DNA of 64,000 nucleotides from Fen-671 sp963794745 (GTDB lineage: Bacteria; Actinomycetota; Acidimicrobiia; Acidimicrobiales; Palsa-688). Location of the stretch: contig CAWCEZ010000009.1 in assembly GCA_963794745.1 (NCBI GenBank), positions 372,001 to 436,000 of the forward strand, read 5' to 3'. The first letter of the stretch is position 1. The number at the start of each line of letters is the position of its first letter. The notes beneath the pieces were generated by a model that had not been told where the DNA came from, made no database searches, and was given only the letters and a program-made list of their open reading frames with translations. Positions 16,754 through 26,094 of this stretch are shown here, one piece after another. The translations under genes and the position numbers were made by a program.

Positions 16754-19051
16754 CCGTTGCGGACGGGCTCTTCGCCTGTAGGCGCGGCCCCATCACCTGC
16801 ACCGGCCGCACCGGCACGGTTTGGCGAGCCAGCGCTGCCGGCAGCGGTCCCTGCACCCCCGCGCAGCACGATCGGGTCGATGAGCAAGCCCTCGCCTCCT
16901 GGCGTCGCCGGTGCCTGGTCGCCGTCGTAGAAGTGCAGGATGCGCAAGCGGTACCAGATGGCCATTGTGTCCAGCAGCGAGCGGTAGACCGATCGCCACG
17001 AAACAGTGCTCGTGAACTGGTGGCGTAGCCGGATCGGGGCTTCCAGGAACCTCTTGTAGCCGAGGCGCCGCGCGATCACGAACAGCTCGAGGTCAAAAGC
17101 GAAGCGTTTTTCCACCATTCGGGGGAGCACGGCGGACAGGACGTCGCGCCGGATGAGCTTGATCCCGGTCTGGGTGTCGCGGATGTTGAGCCGGAACCCG
17201 ATACGCACCACCTGCTGGTAACCCCACGAATACACACGCCGGAGGAACGGGTACTCGACCTCTGAAAGCGGGTGGCGCTTGGACCCCAGGATTATGTCGG
17301 GACTGTAGAGGCCCACCATCGTCTGGAACGAGTCGAGCAGGATCGGGTCGAGGTCGCCATCGGCGTCGATGAAGCCGAGGTAGCGCCCATGGCCCTTGGC
17401 GAGCCCTACCCGCAAGGCAGCTCCTTTGCCCTGGTTGTGGGCCAAGACCACGTTTGTGAGCTGCGGCCTGCTCGGCAGGGCCTCGTCGAGCTCCCGGTCG
17501 CTCCCGTCCGTGGAGCCGTCAGAGACGGCGATCACTTCGTAGGTGGCCCCGGAGGCATCGAGCACTGACAGGAGCCGCTCGATGGTGGGGACCAGGAGCT
17601 TGCCGGGGTTGTAATAAGGGACGACCACCGTTAGGTCGAGGTTGGCATCGAGAAGGGCCAGGTTGGCTCGTTCGACGAGGCCGGCCCGTGAGCCCTCAGT
17701 GTGCCCCCAGGCCACTACGAGCATCCCGGCGCAGACTGACGTAGTCGCTACGACCATGACGATGGCGATCTCGGTCATCGAGTGGTGCCAGATGGTTGTC
17801 CCGACGATCACGATGGCGACCGCGGGCCAGCAGAGGTTGACTGTGACCCGGCCGCCGCGGTTCAGGTGATAGTGGAGCAGGACCGTGACCAGGCCCAACA
17901 ATGCGCTACTGAAGCTGAGCAGGCCCACCACGCTCGCAGCCGGCGAGTAGCGCAGCCCGAACAACGCGCTTCACGGTCCCGTGCGCGAAAACGCACACCA
18001 CCACGGCCGCAAGGAAACCCGTGAGGGCTACGGCAGCTGACCCGAGAGCAAACATCAGCCGCTGGTTGGGCCGGCTGTCCGGCCCTACCAGGCGTGGGAT
18101 GTCCGAGCCGACCAGCCGTGGGAACGTGAGCGCAGCAATGGCCCCGGGCGCGAGCAGCGCTATCTGCGCGATCGTTGCGGCAGCCGAGTACCAACCCGAG
18201 ACCTCTCTCCCAAGCCAGTGCCGCGCGAGCGACGACGTCGATCGTCGTAAGGATCCAGTACCCGGTGAACGCGGCGCCGGCCAATTTGGCGTGGTCCCAC
18301 ACAAGGTGCGTTGGTGCTGAGCCTCCGACGACCGCCTGGCCTTGCTCGCCCGCTGTCTCCACGGCGAGCCCGGCACCGGGCGGCGCAGCACCGGCTCCCG
18401 ACGGTACCCAGGCCACTTACCGGCACTTCGGGATGCCTGAGCATCTCGCGCAGGCCGATCAGGACTATGACGGCGGTGACGACTTCGCCCCAGACCATGG
18501 CTACGAAGGCGCCTTCGAGGCCTCCGCCACGCCGGACCAGCACAACGCCCACGACGATCCGCACCACCATGCCTGCGATCAGGCCCGTTGCCAGTAGCCG
18601 CAGCCGTCCCTGGCCGACCAGGACACCCTTGGGCACGACGCTGATCCCCACGGGCAGGGCGTAGGCCGCCAGCAGGAGAGCGCTCGTGATCGATGGCAGG
18701 TGGAGGAACCGCTCGACTAGAGGCGAAAGGGCAAGCAGGACGGCGCAGACCCCCGCACCGAGCAGGCAGGCGTCGACGAGTAGTGCCCCGGCCGCCACCG
18801 GCGCTACTCGTCCGTCTGGCCCGTGGGCCACGGCGCGGCCCGAGGGCCACTTGCAAGGCATTGGCCGGCACTTCGAACAGCAGAGCTATCCCGGCGAGCG
18901 CCGCAAGAGCGCCGAAAATAGCTGGGCTGGCCGAACGCGCTATGAGCACCAGGTAGGCGAAGCTGCCGAGGTTGACTGCAAGCGTGACTACCGCAACCGT
19001 CCAACGACGGCGCTGTTGGCGGTCCGTGGCCTGCTCAGCGTTACCAGTCAT
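16750..19051 (-). CDS. Flippase-glycosyltransferase (GT2) fusion, several frameshifts
   Basis: Read on the minus strand from ATG 19051, the first about 480 residues form a polytopic flippase (polysaccharide/MATE-like). The last about 290 form a GT2 glycosyltransferase of dolichyl-phosphate-sugar synthase type (VVVPYYNPGK, VSDGSTDGS, NQGKGAALR, FIDADGDLDP with its DXD-like acids, GSKRHPLS, DTQTGIKLI). Frame changes are at about 18842 (extra G), 18375-18425, about 18235 and about 17965. The final three membrane helices of the flippase already lie in the GT2 reading frame, with no stop between them, so I read one bifunctional protein of about 770 residues. It would make and/or translocate a polyprenyl-linked glycan. 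The C-terminal 40 residues are Ala/Gly-rich. Confidence 0.65.
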
Positions 19052-19187
19052 GCTTCGTCCCTCGGCCACAAACCGCTCGAAAATTCACTCAGGTACTCAT
19101 CGGCACGGAGGGCGCGAGGTGGCCCCTTTTTTGGCTAATTGCCCAGCGTCCTTCTAACCGGAGAGTACCCTCTCCGACGAGCGCTTT

Positions 19188-20484
19188 ATGACACCCCCCT
19201 CGCCCCCGCCCCCGGTCCGGTTGGACGGTCGCCTGGCGGTCCCGGTCGACATCCAACAGGTAACAGCCTCGGTGCGCTTCGACCTGGCCTCCCAGACCGC
19301 AGAGGTTTCCGCGACCGTCGAGCTGGTTATTGACGGCCCGGCCGGGTGCCCGGTGTTCGACCTGCGCCAAGAGATCGACGCCGCCACGCTCGACGGGAAG
19401 CCGCTCCCGCCCGAAGCCCTCGCCCACGAGGACATGGGAGCGGGCCACGAGGCCCGCATGAGGGTCGTCGACGTCGTCTGCGAAGGGGCCAGCTCGCACG
19501 TGCTCAACTTGAGCTACCGGCTGGGCACCCCTGAGGCGACGAGCGCTCTCCCAGTGGCCTGGTCGCCCTCCGGCGACGGCGTTTCCTGGGACCTCTTTAT
19601 GGCGGACCTCGAGCCGGGCCGGTACCTCGAGATGTGGCTGCCCGCCAACCTTTGCCACGACCAGCTCTCCGTCCATCTCGAAGTCGAGGTCACCGGTACA
19701 GCGCGGCCGCACGTGCTGCTCGCTAACGGGGCTGTTGCCGAGGGCACGCCCGGGTTATGGCTGGAACGTCCGTTACCCCGCCATCTTCACGTCCCTTTCC
19801 CCGCTGCTAGTCCTGGCGCCCTCAGACCAGGTCAGAGCGCAGCAGGCGATGGTGCAGGCCGGGGGCAAGCAGGCTCGGGTGCGGGTGGCGCGGGTCGATG
19901 GGGCCGGCCCCGATCTCCACGACGTCACAGCCGACATCACGGCCTGGCTGTCTTACTTCACGGAGCGCTACGGCCCGTGGGCACACGGCGACGATTTCCT
20001 AGCCGTCATGTGGGACCTGCCAAGAGGGATGGAGTATGACGGCGCGACGACAACCTGCGAGCCGGCCGTCGAGCACGAGGTCTTCCACAGCTGGTTCGGC
20101 AGGGGCGTGAAGCCCGCGTGCGCGTCGGACGGTTGGATGGACGAGGCCATGGCCACCTGGGCGACAGCGTCCCGCCGGGCTGCTTCTGGGCGCTTTGCAG
20201 TCGAGGAGCTCGGCCTGGACGAAACGCCGAGCCTGCTCTACCCCGCTCATCCATGGAGCCGCCACACCCCCCGGGAAGCCTACGCGGCCGGTGGGCGCCT
20301 GATGTCGGGCTTGGCGCACATGGCCGGCGGCGCCGCGCAACTGCGTTCTGCGCTCGCTGCCTGGCACAAGGCCTATTCCGGAGGTCCTGCCACCACTCGC
20401 GAGCTGGCCGTCCACCTCGAGAGCTGGTGCGGACGAGACTTGTCCCCGTGGTGGGACCGCTACGTCCACGGCGCCGATAGGTAG
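19188..20484 (+). CDS. M1-like zinc metallopeptidase (one frameshift)
   Basis: This protein of about 432 residues has an N-terminal beta-sandwich and a gluzincin catalytic domain. The zinc site is EHEVFHSWFG (HExxH), with the third ligand Glu in WMDEAMATW 18-19 residues later. The GxMEN-type substrate loop appears as RGMEYDG. The frame changes at about 19755 (an extra G in CCCGGGTTAT), where the reading continues GYGWNVRYPAIF. At about 430 residues it is much shorter than classical aminopeptidase N and lacks the ERAP1-like C-terminal domain. It is divergent from the flippase-GT fusion; the gap contains a GGAGAG/CTCTCC inverted repeat at 19160-19175. No signal peptide is evident. Confidence 0.75.
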
Positions 20485-20559
20485 AGCGTTGGCCCGGCTA
20501 GGCCTTGCGCCCGGTTAAGTTGTGCATAGTTAAGTCGTATTCGAAAGAGCGGCCGCGGT

Positions 20560-20587
20560 TTGCACAGTGCGTGAGGCTGGCTATACT
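20560..20587 (+). promoter_or_regulatory. Promoter of the rplC-led ribosomal operon
   Basis: TTGCAC (20560-20565) and TATACT (20582-20587) with a 16-bp spacer fit a housekeeping sigma-70/HrdB promoter. Predicted transcription starts near 20594, leaving a leader of about 120 nt before rplC. It is the only good promoter in the gap between the peptidase and rplC. Confidence 0.6.
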
Positions 20588-20665
20588 GGCCGAGCCGTCT
20601 AACAGACGTCCGTGGTCGCCCGCCTGTCGTTGACAGCGGGGACGCCATGGCAGAACGTGAAACGA

Positions 20666-20694
20666 GCTCCGCCCGGGGTTATCCCGAGCGGAGC
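20666..20694 (+). promoter_or_regulatory. Leader hairpin upstream of rplC
   Basis: GCTCCGC (20666-20672) pairs with GCGGAGC (20688-20694). Inside it, CGGG pairs with CCCG around a GTTAT loop, with one C/A mismatch. The stem ends 22 nt before the rplC ATG. It could be the target for ribosomal-protein autoregulation or an attenuator; no U-tract follows. Confidence 0.45.
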
Positions 20695-20716
20695 GTGCCG
20701 CGTAAGAGGACGAGGA

Positions 20717-21370
20717 ATGCCCGCGAAGGCCCCAAAAAGAGCGATTGTCGGCGAGAAAGTCGGTATGACCCAGATCTGGGACGAGAGCCAACGCTCCGTC
20801 GCGGTCACGGTTGTCCGGGTTACGCCAGTCCGCGTTGTGCAAGTTAAGACCGATGATTCCGATGGCTACTCCGCGCTCCAGGTGACCTATGGTTCCAGGC
20901 GGCCTAGCTCGATCAACAAGCCGCTGACCGGCCACTATGCGAAGGCCAGGGTTGACCCAGGGCGGTCTTTGGTGGAGCTCAGGGTGGACGACATTTCTTC
21001 GTACTCCGTCGGCCAGGAGCTTGGCGTGGATATCTATGCAGCAGGCGACAAGGTCGATGTCACCGCCACCAGCAAGGGCAGAGGCTTTGCCGGCGCCATG
21101 GAACGCCACAACTTCAAAGGCCAGGGCGCCAGCCACGGCAACCATAAGCACCACAGGGCCCCCGGTTCGGTAGGTGCCTGTGCAACACCGGCGCGCGTTT
21201 TCAAGGGCACCCGGATGGCTGGGCGTTTAGGTAACGAGCGGGTTACTACTCTCAACCTCGAGGTCGTCTCGGCGGACGCTGAACGCAACCTGCTCCTGCT
21301 CAAGGGCGCCGTCCCTGGCCCACGCGGGGGCCTGGTCATGATCCGCGACGCTGTCAAGGGGAGCAAATGA
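20717..21370 (+). CDS. rplC: Ribosomal protein L3
   Basis: This 217-residue large-subunit protein helps organise the peptidyl-transferase centre. It starts MPAKAPKRAIVGEKVGMTQIW, with GAGGACGAGGA upstream; the family core begins at AIVGEKVGMTQ. The GRGFAG...ERHNFKGQGASHGNHKHHRAPGS segment (about residues 117-145) includes the glutamine-methylation loop. It is the first gene of the operon here, whereas rpsJ normally precedes it. Its stop overlaps rplD (ATGA). Confidence 0.97.
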   Translation: MPAKAPKRAIVGEKVGMTQIWDESQRSVAVTVVRVTPVRVVQVKTDDSDGYSALQVTYGSRRPSSINKPLTGHYAKARVDPGRSLVELRVDDISSYSVGQELGVDIYAAGDKVDVTATSKGRGFAGAMERHNFKGQGASHGNHKHHRAPGSVGACATPARVFKGTRMAGRLGNERVTTLNLEVVSADAERNLLLLKGAVPGPRGGLVMIRDAVKGSK

Positions 21371-22200
21371 CCACTGCTGTCGAGGTCCGCGCGCAAGACG
21401 GGACCGTCACCGCGACCGTGGAGCTTGACCCGGAGTTCTTCGGTGTGCAGCCCAACGTCCCTCTGATGCACCAGGTCGTGCTGGCCCAGTTGGCCGCCGC
21501 CCGCAGGGGTACGCAGAGCACAAAGACCAGGGCCGAGGTTTCTGGGGGCGGTGCCAAGCCGTTCAAGCAGAAGGGGACGGGCCGAGCCCGCCAAGGCAGC
21601 ACCCGTTCGCCTCACTATTCGGGCGGCGGCGTCGCTCTTGGCCCCAAACCGCGCAGCTACCGCCAGCGCACTCCCCGCAAGATGGTCCAGCTCGCCCTGA
21701 AGGGAGCTCTCTCGGACCGGGCGGGCTTGGGGCAGATCGCAGTCGTGGAGGCCTGGAACTGGGACGTCCCAAGCACCAAGGACGCTCAGGCCGCCCTTTC
21801 GACGCTCGGCTTCACAGGCAAAGCCCTCCTGGTGTTGTCCCGCGACGACGAAGGGGCTTACAAGTCCTTCCGGAACCTTCCCGAGGTCGACCTGATCCTC
21901 GTAGGTGAGCTCGCCGCGTACGATGTCCTCTGCTCAGACTGGGTCGTGTTCACACGCCAGACTCTTCCGGGCGACAATGTCTGGGGGGAGGCGCCAGCCA
22001 CCGCAACGAAGGCTAAAGCAGAGCCCAAGGCCAAGGCTGAGCCCAAGGTCAAGCCGGCGGCCAAAGCCGGACCGGAGCTGGCGGCTGAGGTTGCGGCCGA
22101 CGAGGCGCTCCCCGTGACTGAGGCCGCTTCCACTGAGACCACTTCGACCGAGGCTCCCACTGAGGCGCATGAAGCAACAGGTACCGGGGAGGAGGCCTGA
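21367..22200 (+). CDS. rplD: Ribosomal protein L4 with long C-terminal tail
   Basis: This 277-residue L4 has the loop that reaches the exit tunnel (KPFKQKGTGRARQGSTRSP, about residues 59-77). The core ends near residue 205. The last about 70 residues are an Ala/Lys/Glu/Thr-rich tail made of KAEPKAK-like repeats. Most bacterial L4 proteins stop at about 205 residues, so the tail is an addition. The gene overlaps rplC by 4 nt and rplW by 1 nt. Confidence 0.97.
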   Translation: MTTAVEVRAQDGTVTATVELDPEFFGVQPNVPLMHQVVLAQLAAARRGTQSTKTRAEVSGGGAKPFKQKGTGRARQGSTRSPHYSGGGVALGPKPRSYRQRTPRKMVQLALKGALSDRAGLGQIAVVEAWNWDVPSTKDAQAALSTLGFTGKALLVLSRDDEGAYKSFRNLPEVDLILVGELAAYDVLCSDWVVFTRQTLPGDNVWGEAPATATKAKAEPKAKAEPKVKPAAKAGPELAAEVAADEALPVTEAASTETTSTEAPTEAHEATGTGEEA

Positions 22201-22493
22201 TGGAAGATCCCCGTGACGTAATCGTCCGCCCGGTCGTATCCGAAAAGTCTTACGCCCTCAGCGAAAAGGGCGTGTACATCTTCATCGTCCCGAGCTCTAC
22301 CAACAAGATCGAGATCCGCAAATCTGTAGAGCAGGTTTTCAATGTCAAGGTCTCCAACGTCAACACTCTGAACCGGCCCGGTAAGCGCAAGCGCAACCGC
22401 AAGAAGGCGACTTATGGCAAGCAGCCCGACACCAAGCGGGCAATTGTGACGCTAGCTCCTGGGCAAACGATCCCATTGTTCGAGACGAGCTGA
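22200..22493 (+). CDS. rplW: Ribosomal protein L23
   Basis: This 97-residue protein of normal length lies at the exit-tunnel rim, where SRP and trigger factor dock. Signatures: RPVVSEKSY, the KIEIRKSVEQVF helix, the extended basic loop GKRKRNRKK. The start codon shares one base with the rplD stop (TGATG). Confidence 0.97.
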   Translation: MEDPRDVIVRPVVSEKSYALSEKGVYIFIVPSSTNKIEIRKSVEQVFNVKVSNVNTLNRPGKRKRNRKKATYGKQPDTKRAIVTLAPGQTIPLFETS

Positions 22494-22501
22494 GGGTACT
22501 A

Positions 22502-23335
22502 ATGCTGCGTTCCCGCAAACCCACCAGCGCCGGTCGGCGTTTCCAGACTGTCTCAGCGTTTACCGAGCTGACGACAGACCGGCCCGAGCGGTCCCTGACC
22601 GTGCCCAAGCCGAGCACGGGTGGGCGAAACTCATACGGCCGCATGACGGCCCGTCACCGCGGCAGCGGCCACAAACAGCAGTACCGGATTGTGGACTTCA
22701 AGCGCGCCAAGGACGGGGTGCCTGCGACGGTCGCTTCGATCGAGTACGACCCCAACCGCAACGCTCGTATCGCGTTGCTGAACTACCACGACGGCGAGAA
22801 GCGCTACATACTCGCCCCGGCCCGCCTCGCCGTAGGCGACGTGCTCCGCAGCGGCCAGGGCTCAGAGATCCGCATCGGCAACGCGATGCCGATGCGCTTC
22901 ATCCCGGTCGGCTCGGTGGTCCACAACGTCGAGCTGAAACCTGGCGGCGGTGGCAAGATGGCTCGCAGCGCCGGCTCGAGCGTCCAGCTCGTGGCCAAAG
23001 AGGGCGATTTTGCAACGCTTCGCCTCCCCTCCACAGAAATGCGCCGCGTCCCGATCGACTGCCGAGCGACCATCGGCGAGGTTGGCAACGCCGAGGCTGA
23101 GCTAATAAAGATCGGCAAGGCGGGCCGAAACCGCTGGAAGGGCGTGCGCCCGCAATCTCGTGGCGTCGCCATGAACCCAGTGGACCACCCGCTCGGTGGC
23201 GGCGAAGGCAAGTCGTCCGGCGGTAGGCACCCTGTTTCGCCTTGGGGCCAACCCGAGGGCCGCACCCGTCGCTCACACCGACCTTCCGACCGCTTGATTA
23301 TCCGCCGCCGCCGTGGTCGCGGCGCCAGGAGGTAA
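22502..23335 (+). CDS. rplB: Ribosomal protein L2
   Basis: This 277-residue L2 supports subunit joining and peptidyl transfer. It has the typical GRNSYGRMTARHRGSGHKQQ motif, and the essential His lies in GVAMNPVDHPLGGGEG. Length and ends are normal. It follows rplW by 8 nt. Confidence 0.97.
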   Translation: MLRSRKPTSAGRRFQTVSAFTELTTDRPERSLTVPKPSTGGRNSYGRMTARHRGSGHKQQYRIVDFKRAKDGVPATVASIEYDPNRNARIALLNYHDGEKRYILAPARLAVGDVLRSGQGSEIRIGNAMPMRFIPVGSVVHNVELKPGGGGKMARSAGSSVQLVAKEGDFATLRLPSTEMRRVPIDCRATIGEVGNAEAELIKIGKAGRNRWKGVRPQSRGVAMNPVDHPLGGGEGKSSGGRHPVSPWGQPEGRTRRSHRPSDRLIIRRRRGRGARR

Positions 23336-23339
23336 CACG

Positions 23340-23617
23340 ATGCCCCGGAGCCTCAAGAAGGGCCCTTCGTGGACGGCCACCTGCTGCGCAAGGTGGACGA
23401 CCTGAACGGGCGGAACGAAAAGAGGGTCATCAAGACCTGGTCACGCCGGTCGACGATCATCCCCGACATGGTGGGCCACACGATCGCCGTGCACGACGGG
23501 CGCAAGCATGTGCCCGTGTACGTCACCGAATCGATGGTCGGCCACAAGCTCGGCGAGTTCGCCCCCACCCGGACCTTCCGCTACCACGCCGGCCAAGAAC
23601 GGCAAGGGAAGCGCTAA
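23340..23617 (+). CDS. rpsS: Ribosomal protein S19 (one frameshift)
   Basis: S19 sits in the head of the small subunit. From ATG 23340 the sequence reads MPRSLKKGP, then loses one base in GGCCCTTCG (23361-23368). The other frame continues FVDGHLLRKVDDLNGRNEK to the stop at 23617. With one base restored the protein is 92 residues, exactly the usual size. Since S19 is essential and no second copy is visible here, this is best explained as an assembly deletion. Confidence 0.93.
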
Positions 23618-24371
23618 ATGCCGGGCCCCAAGACCAACGAACGCGAGGGCACGCGGGCGGTACTGCACTACGCCCTTGTGAGCCCCTTCAAACTTCGTCA
23701 AGTCATCGACGCGATCCGTAACAAGCCGGTCCATGAGGCATTGGACCTGCTCCGGTTCCTGGAGCGGAGTTCTGCCACGATCGTCGCGAAGGTGCTGCAA
23801 TCGGCGGTGGCCAATGCCGTCAACAATGACGGCCTGCAGGCTGAGGAGCTCTTCGTATCCGCGTGCTACGTAGACGAAGGCCCGACGCAGAAGCGGTGGC
23901 GTCCCCGTGCCCGCGGTCGGGCAACGCGGATCCGTAAGCGTTCTGCGCACGTCACGATCATCGTGAGCCGACTGCCCGAAGACCGCCTCGAGCGGCTCCA
24001 GGCTCGTCGCCGCGCCGAAAACCTCGCCATGCGCTCACGCCGTGTTGAGGCCACCCGTCGAGCCAGCGCCGAAAGCGCTGAGGGACAGAGCCGCCAACAG
24101 CGCCGCCATCCGGAGGCCTTCCCGGTCCCTGAAGAGCCCGCCGTTACCGAGGAGGCCGAGGTTCCCGCCGACGGGGCTGTCGCCGAGGATGCGACCGGTA
24201 CCGAAGATGCCGCCGGCGCCGAGGACGCGGTTGAGGCTTATGACGTGCCCGAGGCCGATGACGCTGCCGGAGGCCGATGAGGCGCCCGAGGTTGATGACG
24301 CACCTACCGCTGAAGCCGAAGGCCCTGAGCCAACAGATAGTCGCGACAGCGAGCAAGAGAAGGACAGCTAA
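23618..24371 (+). CDS. rplV: Ribosomal protein L22 with acidic C-terminal extension (one frameshift)
   Basis: Residues 1 to about 120 are a normal L22 (ALVSPFKLRQVIDAIRNK, RWRPRARGRATRIRKR), whose hairpin lines the exit tunnel. It is followed by about 130 residues that first are Arg/Ala-rich and then very acidic (Glu/Asp/Ala/Pro). The uninterrupted frame stops at 24280. However, an extra G near 24275 would explain the stop: the neighbouring frame carries on with the same acidic composition (EADEAPEVDDAPTAEAEG) to a TAA at 24369-24371, which overlaps the rpsC ATG by one base, as elsewhere in this operon. Confidence 0.9.
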
Positions 24372-25300
24372 TGGGTCAGAAGGTAAACCCCTACGGGTTC
24401 CGGCTGGGAACTACCACCGACTGGAAGTCGAGGTGGTTCACTGACCGCGAGTACCAGGAATACCTGATAGAGGACATCCATATTCGCGAGTACCTCAACC
24501 GGGAGCTCGAGCGCGCTGCGGTCAGCCGCGTCGAGATCGAGCGCACACGCGACCGGCTCCGCATCGACGTCCACACCGCCCGCCCTGGCATTGTCATCGG
24601 CCGCCGCGGCACCGAGGCCGACAGGTTGCGGACGAAGCTTGCCGAGATAACCAAGAACCCCAAGGTCCAGTTGAACATCCAGGAGATCAAGCAGCCCGAG
24701 CTCGATGCTGCGCTGATGGCGCAGGGCATCGCCGACCAGCTCGCCGGCAGGGTTAGCTTCAGACGGGCAATGAAACGGACCGTCCAGACCGTCCAAAAGG
24801 CGGGGGCCATGGGTGTGCGGGTGCAATGCTCTGGGCGCCTTGGCGGCGCCGAGATGTCGCGCCGAGAGTCCTACAGGGAAGGGCGTGTGCCCTTGCATAC
24901 CCTTCGCGCCGATATCGACTACGGCTTCCGCGAAGCCAAGACAACCTACGGCCGCATCGGTGTCAAGGTCTGGATCTACAAGGGCGACATCCTGCCCTAC
25001 AAGACCTCCACCGAGGACAAGATCACCCGAGAGGCTGCCATGGCAGTGGGCGAGGCCTCTGGTCTGGGTGGCCCGCGCCGCGTCGTCAGCGCCGGCGGCG
25101 GTCGTCGTCGGCCGGAGATGGGCGAGCCGGGCGCTGTTCCTGCTCCGACCAGCCCGTCACAGCTCGAGCCCGCCGTAGCCGCCGAACGTGAGATCGTGCC
25201 CGTCGACCCCGAGCTCGAACGTTTGCTTCAAGAAGAAGAAGAGATCGAGCGTCGCACACGCGGCGACCACCACGAGACCCCGCACTTCCCGAGGGATTAG
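24371..25300 (+). CDS. rpsC: Ribosomal protein S3 with C-terminal extension
   Basis: This 309-residue S3 has MGQKVNPYGFRLG at the start, a KH domain with GIVIGRRGTEADRL (about residues 75-88) and the mRNA-entry helicase region GRLGGAEMSRRE. The S3 core ends near residue 215. About 95 more residues (GGGRRRPEMGEPG, then a Glu-rich stretch) are extra compared with E. coli (233 residues). Confidence 0.97.
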   Translation: MGQKVNPYGFRLGTTTDWKSRWFTDREYQEYLIEDIHIREYLNRELERAAVSRVEIERTRDRLRIDVHTARPGIVIGRRGTEADRLRTKLAEITKNPKVQLNIQEIKQPELDAALMAQGIADQLAGRVSFRRAMKRTVQTVQKAGAMGVRVQCSGRLGGAEMSRRESYREGRVPLHTLRADIDYGFREAKTTYGRIGVKVWIYKGDILPYKTSTEDKITREAAMAVGEASGLGGPRRVVSAGGGRRRPEMGEPGAVPAPTSPSQLEPAVAAEREIVPVDPELERLLQEEEEIERRTRGDHHETPHFPRD

Positions 25301-25305
25301 TTGCC

Positions 25306-25734
25306 ATGTTGATGCCGCGCAAGGTAAAGCACCGTAAACAGCAACGTGGCCGCATGAGCGGCATGGCCAAGGGTGGCACGGAGATCTCATTTGGCGATTA
25401 CGGGGTCCAGGCCCTCGAACCTGGGTGGATAAGTGCCCGCCAAATTGAGGCAGCCCGTATCGCAATGACCCGCCACGTCCGCCGCGGCGGCAAAGTATGG
25501 ATCCGCGTGTTCCCGGATAAGCCCGTTACGGCTAAGCCAGCCGAAACCCGCATGGGTTCTGGCAAGGGCAACCCCGAATTCTGGGTCGCAGTGATAAAGC
25601 CGGGACGGATCATGTTCGAACTGGCTGGCGTCACGGAGACCCTTGCGCGTTCCGCCATGGAACGAGCCATCCAGAAGCTGCCGATTAAGGCGCGATTTGT
25701 GACTCGCGCTCATCAGGAAGAGGTCGAGGTATAG
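25306..25734 (+). CDS. rplP: Ribosomal protein L16
   Basis: This 142-residue L16 is near the A-site tRNA elbow. Conserved KHRKQQRGRMSGMAKGG, ARIAMTRHVRRGGKVWIRVFPDKP and RMGSGKGNPEFWVAVIKPG segments are present. It is a single uninterrupted frame of normal length. The rpmC ATG follows its stop with no gap. Confidence 0.97.
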   Translation: MLMPRKVKHRKQQRGRMSGMAKGGTEISFGDYGVQALEPGWISARQIEAARIAMTRHVRRGGKVWIRVFPDKPVTAKPAETRMGSGKGNPEFWVAVIKPGRIMFELAGVTETLARSAMERAIQKLPIKARFVTRAHQEEVEV

Positions 25735-26094
25735 ATGACCCGCCCAAGTGCACTGAGAGAACTTAACGATGATGAACTTGCGCACCACCTTGTCGAAGCC
25801 AAGGAGGAGACGTTCCACTTGCGCTTCCAGTTGGCGCTTGGAAAACAGGACAACTCAGCGCGGCTCGGTCAAGTTAGGCGCGAGGTCGCAAGGGTGCTGA
25901 CGCTGCTCGGAGAGCGCCGGGCCGACGCCGCCCTAGCCGTAACCCCCCAGCGTGGGGCCGTTCAGCGGGCCAAGGCAGCCTCGCCGGGAGGTAAAGCGGC
26001 ACCCAAACGTAAGGCTGCTACCTCTGCTGCCAAGGCCGCCGCTCCGGCGCGCAAGGCTGCTGCGCCCGCCCGCAAGGCGAAGGTGTCGAGCTGA
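25735..26094 (+). CDS. rpmC: Ribosomal protein L29 with Ala/Lys tail
   Basis: Residues 1 to about 65 are L29 (LRELNDDELAHHLVEAKEE, FQLALGKQDN, VRREVARVLTLLGER). A tail of about 50 residues composed of Ala, Lys, Pro and Arg (AAAPARKAAAPARKAK) doubles the usual length. The stop shares a base with the rpsQ start. Confidence 0.95.
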   Translation: MTRPSALRELNDDELAHHLVEAKEETFHLRFQLALGKQDNSARLGQVRREVARVLTLLGERRADAALAVTPQRGAVQRAKAASPGGKAAPKRKAATSAAKAAAPARKAAAPARKAKVSS

